Origin: Planctomycetaceae bacterium
Lineage (GTDB): Bacteria; Planctomycetota; UBA1135; GCA-002686595
Reading direction: 5' to 3'
DNA length: 64,000 nucleotides
Assembly (NCBI GenBank): GCA_011525785.1
Contig: WYBT01000045.1
Coordinates: 1 to 64,000 of the forward strand
The position numbers and the translations under genes were made by a program. A model generated the notes under the pieces. The model searched no databases, was not told where the DNA came from, and saw only the letters and a list, made by a program, of their open reading frames with translations. Below, piece after piece: positions 1-8,223 of the stretch. Within the stretch, counting starts at the first letter, position 1; each line of letters begins with the position of its first letter.

Positions 1-122
1 CGTTTTCTTCGACGTGCGGCGTCCTCAGCGACCTTGCAGGTCGCTTCCGGCGGCGCCCGCCGAAGAACCTTGCAGGACAGGCGCTCCGACGTTTTCGCTA
101 CGCGGTTCATGAATAGGTCGGG
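1..122. other. Non-coding edge with a 10-bp direct repeat
   Basis: No gene can be supported here. The stretch lies just downstream of the stop codon of the leftward gene that begins at 1913. The 10-mer ACCTTGCAGG occurs twice, at 31-40 and 67-76. The first copy sits in a short imperfect palindrome (GACC-TTGCA-GGTC), which could form a small hairpin after the stop. There is no T-run, so a terminator is not claimed. Confidence 0.3.
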
Positions 123-1913
123 CTAGGGGCACATCACGAACTCGATCGCTCCGCTGAGGTTGGTCGTCGAGGGCGCATCAGGATCGCGGATCCAGGCCTG
201 GACGCCGACCGTCGTGCCCACCTCGAGCGCGGGATCGAAGCTGCTCGCCACGTGCGCGTTGAAGTCCATCGACATGAATCCGCCGCAGGGGGCGGCCGGG
301 TTGGTGGTCGTTCGCAGCGGCGTGCGGCGCAGCGGCGGCTGCACGCACAGGAAGCCGCCCAGGAACGGCGAGGCTGAGCGACCGTTCACGCCGTAGAAGA
401 ACAGGCCGGGCTTGTCGCGGGGCACGTTGCTCACGCGCACGTTGAAGCCGGCGCCCGCAGAGAGGCTCGGCACGTTGTAGCTGAACAGTTGACTGATGAA
501 CGGCGTGCAGCCGCTCGATGTGGTCTGCGCCGTGCAGTAGGTCTGCACCTGCGGGAAAACCAAGTTACGGAAGAACGTGAAGCCGGCGAAGTCGGAAAGC
601 GGCGTGAGGCCCACCTGGGTGCGCGCGCCGGTCGGGATGTTGATCCGATAGAGGTGGTCGCCAGCGCCGAACAGGCGGCCGAAGGCGTCGTGCGCGATCG
701 CGTTCAAGGGCGTCCCCGCGCTTTGCGCGATGATCGAGTGCTGACCGCCCGCGACGAACGACAGCAGTCCCAGTTGCGTGTCCCAGGCGATGCGCAGGCT
801 CAGCGGACCGGCCGACGCCGCGCCGATCGAGAGCGAAGGCGAGAACAAGCCCTGCTGCGTCACGGTCTGCGCCACCACGTTGATCGAGTGCAGCCGATCG
901 GAGTTCGAGCCGCCGCCATCGGAGATCACTTCCATCACGCCCGAGCTGAGCATGTACATCCCGCGGATCGCGCTGATCGCGGCGGGGAAGAAGAAACTCC
1001 CGACGCCGGTGCGCGGGTCGATGCGCCAGAACTCGGTGGCGCCAGCGCTCTCGCGCGCCGCCCAGTACTCCGCGCCCTGACTTCGCGATGCCAGACCGAC
1101 GAAGCCGGTGGCCCCGGCGTTGCCGATCACGCGCGTCGCGCCGGTGAGGGAGTTCACGCGCGACACCGTTCCGTCGGCCTCGATCGCGAGCGCGCCGTTC
1201 AGGTGCGTCATGCCGTCGACGAACTCGAGTCCGATGAAGTCCAGGCCCAGATCGGCCGTGAGCGAGGACTTGACGCCGCTGATGCGATCGACGTTGAAGA
1301 CCTGGCGGCCAATGCCGCGGAGGTCGCCGAACTCGTTGATCCCCAGCGACTGGATCTGCGTGTCTCCGATCACGCCGCTCACGTCGATGGCCACGCCGTC
1401 CGAGCGCAGTTGCACTAGCCCCAAGCCGCTGAGGCCGCCGATTCCGGCGTCCCAGGCGTACAGCGTGCCTTCGGGCGCCAGGCACAGCCCCTCGATGCCG
1501 CGCACGGTGGTGCTGCCGACCGTGGAGAGGTTGAAGCTCTCCATGTCGAGTCTCACCAGCGTGTCCGCCACGCCCAGCGAGGTCGAGCGCACGATGAGCT
1601 TGAGCGAGCCGTCGAAGTCGAAGGCCATGCCGCGCACCGAGCCGTTGATCGGCAGCGTGGCGGCCACCGTTCCGTCGCCGGTCGTGCGATCGATCGAGAG
1701 CAGCCGCACGGGACTCGGCGCGACGCCAGAGATCGTCCACAGGCTTCCGTCCTCCGCGCTCGCCATGGCGAACACGTTCGAGAAGCCGAGGTTGCCGACG
1801 AGCTGCGTGGTCCCGAGCGTCGTGCGGATGCTGTAGAGGTCGCCGCCGCTGGTGAGGCCGATGGCGTCGGGGGTAGGGGCCAGGGATAGGGCGACGAGGA
1901 GCGCGGAGAGCAT
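123..1913 (-). CDS. Secreted propeller-like protein with C-terminal YCT/GC domain
   Basis: This is a 596-residue exported protein. The start is the ATG at 1913 because it begins a hydrophobic signal peptide (residues 1 to about 17, ending near PTPDA); upstream codons in the same frame are low-complexity Arg/Ala/Pro. Residues about 20-455 consist of repeated units in which Gly/Asp-rich turns precede strands of the type LYSI, LLSID, LVRLD, LYAWD and LYRI, as in TolB/NHL-like beta-propellers. Residues about 459-596 are a Cys-rich terminal domain starting YCTAQTTSSGC. It carries the landmarks GLFFYG, LCVQPPLRR, MDFN, W-x-RDP and a final AIEFV, which recur in six other genes of the window. The whole protein aligns by eye with the gene at 50163-51974, so the two are paralogues. 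No function beyond a surface or extracellular location can be assigned. Confidence 0.85.
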   Translation of the reverse strand: MLSALLVALSLAPTPDAIGLTSGGDLYSIRTTLGTTQLVGNLGFSNVFAMASAEDGSLWTISGVAPSPVRLLSIDRTTGDGTVAATLPINGSVRGMAFDFDGSLKLIVRSTSLGVADTLVRLDMESFNLSTVGSTTVRGIEGLCLAPEGTLYAWDAGIGGLSGLGLVQLRSDGVAIDVSGVIGDTQIQSLGINEFGDLRGIGRQVFNVDRISGVKSSLTADLGLDFIGLEFVDGMTHLNGALAIEADGTVSRVNSLTGATRVIGNAGATGFVGLASRSQGAEYWAARESAGATEFWRIDPRTGVGSFFFPAAISAIRGMYMLSSGVMEVISDGGGSNSDRLHSINVVAQTVTQQGLFSPSLSIGAASAGPLSLRIAWDTQLGLLSFVAGGQHSIIAQSAGTPLNAIAHDAFGRLFGAGDHLYRINIPTGARTQVGLTPLSDFAGFTFFRNLVFPQVQTYCTAQTTSSGCTPFISQLFSYNVPSLSAGAGFNVRVSNVPRDKPGLFFYGVNGRSASPFLGGFLCVQPPLRRTPLRTTTNPAAPCGGFMSMDFNAHVASSFDPALEVGTTVGVQAWIRDPDAPSTTNLSGAIEFVMCP

Positions 1914-2202
1914 CGAGGGTGGTTGAGCAGGAGGTGGTGGAGACGGAAACGGGGCTGCGCAGGTCGAGCCAGCGCTCGAAGGCGCGCCCCGAAGTGCTCT
2001 TGCGCGGCCCGCGGCCCGTCTTTCACGAAATCCCGCTGCGATCTGGCCTGCGGCTGCACGAGCGTCCTCCTTGATGTCAGCCGCCGCTACGCCCCGTGCC
2101 CGGGCACGGCCCGCGCCGCCACACACCCGGCGGAAAGCGAAGCGAGCGAGCCGCGCTCTTCGCGCGACCCGCTCGCTGGAGCGAACGCTCTGCGTCCGTG
2201 CT

Positions 2203-3114
2203 TCAGTTCAGCGGCGGCAGCAGCACGCGGTCGATGGCGTGCACGACGCCGTTCGCGGTGTCGATGTCGCGGCGGATGATGCGCGCGCCGTTGACGCGCG
2301 GAACGCCGTTTATGACCCCGAAGAACACCGTGTTGCCGTTCACGGTCGCGACTTCACCGAGCGCGAGCGCCTGGTCGGCGTAGGCGCGCGACGGAATGAC
2401 GTGGTAGGCGAGGATCGACTGCAGGAGCGGCTTGTTCTGGGGCAGGAGCAGCGAGTCGACGAAGCCCGGAGGCAGGACCGCGAAGGCCACGTCGGTCGGC
2501 GCGAGCACAGTGAACGGCCCAGGGCTGTCGAGCAGGAGCGCCAGGTCCGCAGCGCCCACCGCCGCGAGCAGCGTGTCGAAGCGGCCCGTGCTCGCCGCCG
2601 TCGCCGGGATGCGGTCGAGGTTGGGCTGCATCACTCGGTCGAGCACGTGGATGATGCCGTTGGTGCAGATGATGTCGGTGACCGCGATCGGCGCGTTGTC
2701 GATCGTGAGCACGCCGCCCGCGGAGCTGATCAAAGCGCGCTGGCCGTTAGCCATCGACAGGAACGGGCTGGTGAGGACCTGCGGCGAGCCGAACGAGCCG
2801 GGCGCCACGTGGTAGAGCAGCACGCTGCGCAGCGCGTCGACATTGGCCGGGTTGGTGAGGAAGGCGGTGACGTTGGGATCGAGCGCCGCAAAGGCCGCGT
2901 CGGTCGGAGCGAAGACCGTGAACGGGCCGGGGCCCTGGAGCGTGGTGACGAGGTCGGCCTGCGTCAGCAGCGTGGTCAGCGTCGTGAAGCCGGGCGTCGA
3001 GAGCGCGGTCTGCACGATGTCCTGAGTGGCGACTGCCGGAGCTGCGGCCGCGGGAGTGCTGGCGGCGCCCACGAGAACGCCGAGCGCGAGAGCGAGGGAA
3101 CGAAGGGACTTCAT
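2203..3114 (-). CDS. Secreted protein with two fasciclin (FAS1) domains
   Basis: This is a 303-residue protein with an Ala-rich signal peptide (about residues 1-24) followed by two FAS1 domains, roughly residues 30-165 and 170-303. Each has the FAS1 hallmarks: a first motif of the type GPFTVFAPTDAAFAAL or GPFTVLAPTDVAFAVL, a central YHV motif (YHVAPG, YHVIPS), and a final hydrophobic segment of the type NGIIHVLDRV or NGVVHAIDRVL. FAS1 domains mediate adhesion or matrix binding, so an envelope or extracellular role is likely. The ATG at 3114 is preceded by AGGAAAG at a suitable distance. The gene stands alone, divergent from the membrane-protein operon that starts at 3350. Confidence 0.92.
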   Translation of the reverse strand: MKSLRSLALALGVLVGAASTPAAAAPAVATQDIVQTALSTPGFTTLTTLLTQADLVTTLQGPGPFTVFAPTDAAFAALDPNVTAFLTNPANVDALRSVLLYHVAPGSFGSPQVLTSPFLSMANGQRALISSAGGVLTIDNAPIAVTDIICTNGIIHVLDRVMQPNLDRIPATAASTGRFDTLLAAVGAADLALLLDSPGPFTVLAPTDVAFAVLPPGFVDSLLLPQNKPLLQSILAYHVIPSRAYADQALALGEVATVNGNTVFFGVINGVPRVNGARIIRRDIDTANGVVHAIDRVLLPPLN

Positions 3115-3349
3115 CGCAGTGACTTTCCTGAAAGGTCCCGGGAGGGACTCGAGTTGCTGGATGCTCGTGAGCGCACGTCGCGCTCACCTGCCAGCACGCG
3201 TTTCGGGCTCGATTTCCAGCTGGATTCGCCAGTTGCGGCCGACTCGCGTTTCGAAGTCGTAGTACTCAGCCCGCGGCCCCCGCCGAATCCGCCCAACTCG
3301 CGCGCGGACTCGACGTGCGCGCCTCCGCGGTCCGATAAGTTGCTCCCCG

Positions 3350-4237
3350 ATGGACACCGTCAACGTCTCCGGACGCGCTCAACGAGCCACGCTATGGGTC
3401 GGGCTCGCGCTGATCGCGATCTTCTGGCCGCTGAACTGGTGGCCTGGCCTTCAGACCACGCACCTGTACTTCTTCCCGCTCTGGCTGGGCTACGTGCTCG
3501 CGCTCGACGGCTGGATCTGGCGCCGCACCGGCGATTCGCTGCTGTGGCGCTCGCCGCGAGTCTTCGCGTGGTTGTTCCCGCTTTCGGTGCCGACGTGGTG
3601 GCTGTTCGAGGCCTTCAACGAGCGTTTGCAGAACTGGGAGTACCTCGGCGCCGAGCGCTTCAGCGACCTGGAGTACTTCCTGTACGCGAGCTTGAGCTTC
3701 TCGACGGTCATCCCGGCCGTGTTCGAGAGCGCTGAACTCGTGCGCAGCTCGAAGTTCGTCGAGCGCTTCGCGAACGGGCCACGCTTCCCGCGCAACGGCG
3801 ACTCGGCGGGCTATCGCCTGACGCTGGCCGTCGTCGGCGCCGCGATGCTTGCAGCGACTCTGCTGTGGCCGCGCTACTGCTATCCGTTCGTGTGGACCAG
3901 CCTGGTGTTCCTGTTCGAGCCGCTGTGCCTCGCGCTCGGCCGCCGCGGCTTCACCACCGACATCGCGCGCGGCGACTGGCGGCCGTGGATGTCGCTGTGG
4001 CTCGGCGGCCTGCTGTGCGGCTTCTTCTGGGAGATGTGGAACGTCTACAGCGACCCCAAGTGGATCTACCACGTTCCCTTCGTGGGCTTCGCCAAGGTGT
4101 TCGAGATGCCGATCCTGGGGTACCTGGGCTACCTGCCGTTCGCGATGGAGCTGTACCTCGTCGCGCAGCTCGCTCTGCCGCGTTCGGCGGTCGCGCCAGC
4201 GCTCGGCACAGGTGAGTCCGCGCGCACTGCGCGTTAG
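3350..4237 (+). CDS. Polytopic membrane protein of unknown function
   Basis: This is a 295-residue protein with about six or seven hydrophobic segments (near residues 13-30, 35-52, 66-84, 160-178, 183-200, 214-232 and 250-272), rich in Trp, Tyr and Phe. No catalytic motif or named family was recognised. The ATG at 3350 gives a short cytoplasmic N-terminus before the first helix. It is the first gene of an apparent three-gene operon: the metalloprotease starts 9 bases after its stop and the sulfatase-like gene overlaps that one. This suggests a shared envelope role, but nothing in the sequence fixes what it does. Confidence 0.75.
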   Translation: MDTVNVSGRAQRATLWVGLALIAIFWPLNWWPGLQTTHLYFFPLWLGYVLALDGWIWRRTGDSLLWRSPRVFAWLFPLSVPTWWLFEAFNERLQNWEYLGAERFSDLEYFLYASLSFSTVIPAVFESAELVRSSKFVERFANGPRFPRNGDSAGYRLTLAVVGAAMLAATLLWPRYCYPFVWTSLVFLFEPLCLALGRRGFTTDIARGDWRPWMSLWLGGLLCGFFWEMWNVYSDPKWIYHVPFVGFAKVFEMPILGYLGYLPFAMELYLVAQLALPRSAVAPALGTGESARTAR

Positions 4238-4246
4238 TGTTCGCGC

Positions 4247-6517
4247 ATGTTGGTTCTGGCTCTGCAAGCCGCGCTCGCGGCGAGCACCTGGGTCACGTGC
4301 GACGCACGCGTCGACGCGGTGGCCTGCGTGGACGTCAACGGAGATGGCTTCGACGACATCGGCGTGCGCTTGAACGGGGCCTGGCTCGTGGCGCCGAACG
4401 TGCGCGGCTGGAAGGCCTCGCCGTGGCGCGCGGCGGACGAGGTGGGCGCCTACGCCGCGGCGCGCCTCGAGAATCGGCTGACGCTGCCATTGCCGCACGC
4501 AACGCAGGTTCCCAAGCCGCCGCCCTATGAGCCCAGCGCGGTGATGCTGTTTCGCTGCATCGGCGATCTCGACGGCGATGGCGACGGCGACCTGATCGGC
4601 GTGTACCGCTGCACTCGGCCCGGAGAGTTCCTCGAAGTGCGCGTGGCCTTCAGCCCGGGGCCCAACGCCGAGGATCGCGACGGCGACGGACTGTCGGACG
4701 AGGACGAGGCGCGGCTAGAAACCGATCCACTCGATCGCGACAGCGACGGCGACGGGCTGCTCGACGGCTGGGAAGTCCACGGGCTCCCGCGCGGCATCGA
4801 CGTCGGCGCGAACACGCGTCTGAATCCGCGGCGGCGCGACGTGGTGGTGGCGATCGCGCCGTACCAGGGCCTCGCGCTCGACGCGCTCGAACGCGAGCTC
4901 GCGCGCGCGGCGCAGCTCTATGCCGAGCTCGACGTCGAGAACCGCGACGGCAGCAAGGGCATCGCCGTGCACTACCGCATCGACGCGCCCGTTCCGCCCG
5001 AGCAGCAGTTCGGCGGCGATTGGATGCGCTGCGGCGCGGCGCGCTTCCCGCAGCGCGAGCGCGGCTTCCTGCACTGGATGCAGATCACGCCCGGGGGCGG
5101 CGGGCAATCGCAGCAGACCGGCGACATGGGCGGCAGCGGCCTGGGCTTCGCGGTGTTCGCGCACGAGTTCGGCCACCAGCTCTCGCTGAGCCACGAGGGC
5201 GACTCGAGCCCCGCGTGGTGCCCGCTGTACACCTCGCTGATGAACTACGCGTACAGCTACTCGTTCGATGGCGATCCGCAGCGCGTGCACTTCTCGCGCG
5301 GCGAGTTCGCGGGCGTCGAACTGCGCGAAGAGGCGCTGGTCGAGCGACTGCCGTTCCGCCTCGAGCGCGTGGCGTTCCTCGCCAAGCCGCCGTTCCGCTT
5401 CACGCTCGCCGCCGAGGGCGACTCGACGCGCATCGACTGGAATCACGACGGCCAGTTCTCGGACCAGCCGGTGAGCGCCGACATCAACTACGGCAGCGCG
5501 ACGACCTGCGGAGTGCGGCGCGATTGGGACTTGCAGATCGGCGCTGCGCCGGCGCTGGCCTACGTCGGCGAGCGCGCGTACCTCGCGACGCTCGATCAGA
5601 TCCAGGAGACGATCCACGTGCGCGAGTACCTCGGCGACGAGCGCTGGGGCGAGCCGCGCGCGTTGCCGACGTCGGCGACGAACGAGGACTTCCTGCTCGT
5701 CGGCTGGCGCGAGCAAGGCCTGGTGCTGTTCCGCCGCGCGAGCGGCTGGTTCGCGTCGGTGTTCGACGCGAACGAGGTGAAGGAGCCGGCGGAGATCGCC
5801 GAGCCGCCGGGCGGCGAGCTCTCGGCCTGCGTGGTCGGCGAGCGGCTGCTGCTCGTCGCGCGTGCGAGCGATGGCGCGCTCACGCCGCACTGGATCGAGG
5901 ATCCGTCGCGTCTGCAGCCCTCCAGCGGTCCGCCGCTCCAACTCGACTCGCAGACACCGGTGGGCCTGGGCGTCGAGCCCGCGAGCGGGCGCGTCGTGAT
6001 CGCGAGCAGCGGCGTGCATCCCGACGGCCGGCCGCTGAGCCTGCGCGTGAGCTGGGCGCGAGTCGAGGGCGACGCGCTCGTGCTCGAGCAGACGCTGTGG
6101 GTGCGCGGCGAGAAACACGGCGTGCTGTCCGGCACGCGTCCGGTCGTCGCCTTCGACGCGGCGGGGCAGCTCAACGTGTTCCACACCGAGGCTCCGCAGT
6201 CCGACGGCTCGATGACAGCTTGGCGCTCGCGGCGCATCGGCAATCAGGCCCTCGACGACGGTTGGCTGACCTGTCAGCTCTACGACATCTGGACGCGCAC
6301 GCGCCGGCCGCTGGCCTTCGCGACGGGGCCGCAGGGCGCGCTGTACGCGTTCCGCTGGGACGCCGCCACCGCCCACGGAATGCGCCCCAACGAGCTGCTC
6401 GTCGCGCACAACGGCTTCGGGCTCGAGCGCGAGCCGATGCGCGACTTCGACGACGGCGCCAAGATGGCGCTGCACGGCCTGGTGCACTCGATCCTGTGGA
6501 TGCAACCGCTCGAATGA
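4247..6517 (+). CDS. Secreted metzincin-type zinc metalloprotease with calcium-binding repeats
   Basis: This is a 756-residue protein with a short signal peptide (MLVLALQAALA). Its N-terminal part contains FG-GAP/EF-hand-like Asp/Gly turns (DVNGDGFDD, DLDGDGDGD), then thrombospondin type-3-like repeats near residues 143-170 (DRDGDGLSDEDE, DRDSDGDGLLDGWE), which normally bind calcium. The zinc site HEFGHQLSLSHE has ligands His306, His310 and His316 with Glu307 as general base. It is followed at about residue 330 by SLMNYAY, which fits the methionine turn of metzincins. The long C-terminal half resembles a substrate-binding or propeller region and has no named match. It is likely an extracellular protease of unknown substrate. 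It is translationally coupled to the next gene: its TGA overlaps the ATG at 6514. Confidence 0.85.
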   Translation: MLVLALQAALAASTWVTCDARVDAVACVDVNGDGFDDIGVRLNGAWLVAPNVRGWKASPWRAADEVGAYAAARLENRLTLPLPHATQVPKPPPYEPSAVMLFRCIGDLDGDGDGDLIGVYRCTRPGEFLEVRVAFSPGPNAEDRDGDGLSDEDEARLETDPLDRDSDGDGLLDGWEVHGLPRGIDVGANTRLNPRRRDVVVAIAPYQGLALDALERELARAAQLYAELDVENRDGSKGIAVHYRIDAPVPPEQQFGGDWMRCGAARFPQRERGFLHWMQITPGGGGQSQQTGDMGGSGLGFAVFAHEFGHQLSLSHEGDSSPAWCPLYTSLMNYAYSYSFDGDPQRVHFSRGEFAGVELREEALVERLPFRLERVAFLAKPPFRFTLAAEGDSTRIDWNHDGQFSDQPVSADINYGSATTCGVRRDWDLQIGAAPALAYVGERAYLATLDQIQETIHVREYLGDERWGEPRALPTSATNEDFLLVGWREQGLVLFRRASGWFASVFDANEVKEPAEIAEPPGGELSACVVGERLLLVARASDGALTPHWIEDPSRLQPSSGPPLQLDSQTPVGLGVEPASGRVVIASSGVHPDGRPLSLRVSWARVEGDALVLEQTLWVRGEKHGVLSGTRPVVAFDAAGQLNVFHTEAPQSDGSMTAWRSRRIGNQALDDGWLTCQLYDIWTRTRRPLAFATGPQGALYAFRWDAATAHGMRPNELLVAHNGFGLEREPMRDFDDGAKMALHGLVHSILWMQPLE

Positions 6518-7974
6518 AGCTCGCGCACGTCTCGCCCAGAGCGTTGCTGGTCTGCGCGCTGGCGCTCGTCGCGTGGCACTCGGCGTCGTGCAGCGGCGAG
6601 CGCGCCGAGCGCAAGCCCAACGTCGTCGTCGTGCTGATCGACACGCTGCGGCCCGACCACTTGCCGGCCTACGGCTATCAGCACGCGACGACGCCGTACC
6701 TCGCCGAACTCGCCGCGCGCGGCGTGGTGTTCGAGAACGCCTACTCGGCCTCGACCTGGACCGCGCCGGCGACGGCTTCGCTGTTCACCGGCCTGTATCC
6801 CAACCAACACGGCATCACCGAGGGCTTCTTCGTCCACATGGCGCGCACGGCGCGGTCGGAGGGCGAGCCGCAGGACGCGCCGCAGGACGAGAAGCCGGCC
6901 GAGGAACAAGACGAGAAGCAAGACGAGAAGAACGCCGAGCGCGGCTCGCGCGGCGACATGGACCGCTGGGAGGGCCCGCAAGCCTCGACCGTCTCGCTCA
7001 ATCGCATCCCCGACGCGCTCGCCACCGTTCCTGAGCTGTTCGCGCGCGCGGGCTACGCGACCTTCGGCGCCAGCGCGAACGTCAACATCACCGCGCGCAT
7101 CGGCTTCGACCGCGGTTTCGCGCACTTCGCAGACTTCACGGGCCCCGAGCACGGCAAGGGCGCTGCGGCCGAGCTCATCCGCGATCAGGTGCGCCAGTGG
7201 GAGCCGAAGATGCGCGGCGACGCGCCGTACTTCCTGTACTTGCACTTGAACGACGCGCACGCGCCGCGCCGCGAACGCGCGCCGCTCTACCAGCCGGACA
7301 GCGCGCCCTTCGCGGCCGAGCGCGCCGCCTACGACGGCGAGCTGCGCTACCTCGACGGCGTGCTGCGCGAGTTGTCGCAGGAGCTGAAGTGGGACGACCA
7401 GACGCTGGTGTGCGTGCTCTCGGACCACGGCGAGGAGTTCGGCGAGCACGGCGGCACGGGCCACGGCTACTCGATCCACTCCGAGCTGATGCGCATCGCG
7501 CTGTTCTTCGCCTGGCCGGCGCAGTTGCCCGGCGGCCGGCGCATCGAGACGCCCGTGAGCATCGTCGACGTGCTCCCGACTCTCGCGCAGCTCGCGGGAC
7601 TGGGGCCGGTGAACAACGCGCTCGCCGGAGTGTCGCTCGCGCCCTCGCTCGCCGGCCGCGCCGCGCCGCCCGAACGCACGCTGTTCGCGCTGCGCTTCCG
7701 CGAGGGCGGCGTGCGGCAACTGTGGGCCGCACAGCGCGGTCAGTGGAAGCTGATCCTGTCGGGCAAGGGGCCGCAGCTCTTCGATCACGCGAGCGATCCG
7801 TTCGAGAAGCGCAACGTGGCCGCGGAGCATCCCGAGCTCGTCGCGAGCCTGATGGCCGAGCTCAAGGCCTTCCGCGCGCTCGAACCGGCCGCGGCCGGCG
7901 CCAAGGTGAACGTGCAACTCGACGAAGGCGCGCTCAAGGCGCTGCGCGAGCTGGGCTACACCGACGCGAAGTGA
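6514..7974 (+). CDS. Sulfatase / alkaline-phosphatase superfamily hydrolase, exported
   Basis: This is a 486-residue protein. The ATG at 6514 overlaps the preceding TGA and begins a hydrophobic export signal that ends in a possible, weak lipobox (SASC at residue 26). The metal-binding and fold motifs of sulfatases are clear: NVVVVLIDTLRPDH with Asp43, the late DHGEEFGEHG, and a TPVSIVDVLPTL segment. The nucleophile region reads TAPATASLFTG. The position normally held by the Cys or Ser that becomes formylglycine is Thr83, and the usual Arg is Thr87. It may therefore act as a Thr-nucleophile phosphatase or phosphodiesterase, not as a classical arylsulfatase. Residues about 117-155 are a Glu/Asp/Lys-rich low-complexity insert. 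The substrate is unknown. Confidence 0.88.
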   Translation: MKLAHVSPRALLVCALALVAWHSASCSGERAERKPNVVVVLIDTLRPDHLPAYGYQHATTPYLAELAARGVVFENAYSASTWTAPATASLFTGLYPNQHGITEGFFVHMARTARSEGEPQDAPQDEKPAEEQDEKQDEKNAERGSRGDMDRWEGPQASTVSLNRIPDALATVPELFARAGYATFGASANVNITARIGFDRGFAHFADFTGPEHGKGAAAELIRDQVRQWEPKMRGDAPYFLYLHLNDAHAPRRERAPLYQPDSAPFAAERAAYDGELRYLDGVLRELSQELKWDDQTLVCVLSDHGEEFGEHGGTGHGYSIHSELMRIALFFAWPAQLPGGRRIETPVSIVDVLPTLAQLAGLGPVNNALAGVSLAPSLAGRAAPPERTLFALRFREGGVRQLWAAQRGQWKLILSGKGPQLFDHASDPFEKRNVAAEHPELVASLMAELKAFRALEPAAAGAKVNVQLDEGALKALRELGYTDAK

Positions 7975-8050
7975 GCGCGGGCCGCGGCGGGCCGCACGCC
8001 GCGCTCTCGACCGGCGCGCTCACTTGTCGCGCCTCATTTGCCGCGCTCAC
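7971..8050. terminator. Inverted repeat between convergent stop codons
   Basis: A perfect 10-bp inverted repeat has arms GTGAGCGCGG (7971-7980) and CCGCGCTCAC (8041-8050). Each arm contains the TGA of one of the two convergent genes. A further partial copy, GCGCGCTCAC, lies at 8014-8023. The interior is very GC-rich and could fold further. There is no T-run, so action as a bidirectional terminator is only a possibility. Confidence 0.35.
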
Positions 8051-8223
8051 TTATCCGCGACGTCCTCGAAGTCGAACGAGTTCTTGGGGTCGGCCGGCGC
8101 GATCTTGAACACGTAGTTCAGGCCGGTCTTGGCCTGCGCGGGGTTTTCCGCCTTGGCCTTGGGATCCACGGCGGGTTGCTTGGGATCGACCTCTTCGCTG
8201 CGCTTCTCGACGGGCTCCTTCAC
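8047..8223 (-). CDS. Small peptide coupled to radical SAM enzyme; candidate RiPP precursor
   Basis: This is a 58-residue open frame starting with GTG at 8223. The GTG overlaps the TGA of the radical SAM gene (GTGA), so it would be translated by coupling. The N-terminal half is hydrophilic and charged with repeated VDPK elements (EEVDPKQPAVDPKAK). The C-terminal half is less charged (TGLNYVFKIAPADPKNSF) and ends in an acidic tail. There is no signal peptide and no recognised family. Its size, position after a B12/radical SAM enzyme with a PqqD-like peptide-binding domain, and tight coupling make it a candidate modified-peptide precursor. This is inference. It could instead be a small accessory protein, or a non-functional frame extending past the upstream gene. 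Confidence 0.55.
   Translation of the reverse strand: MKEPVEKRSEEVDPKQPAVDPKAKAENPAQAKTGLNYVFKIAPADPKNSFDFEDVADK

Noticed and set aside
123..2126. Longer form of the first gene starting at 2126
   Set aside because: The extra 71 residues are low-complexity and precede a perfect signal peptide at the 1913 ATG.
2071..3735. 554-codon plus-strand frame
   Set aside because: It crosses the fasciclin gene antisense and the start of the membrane-protein gene; no protein-like features.
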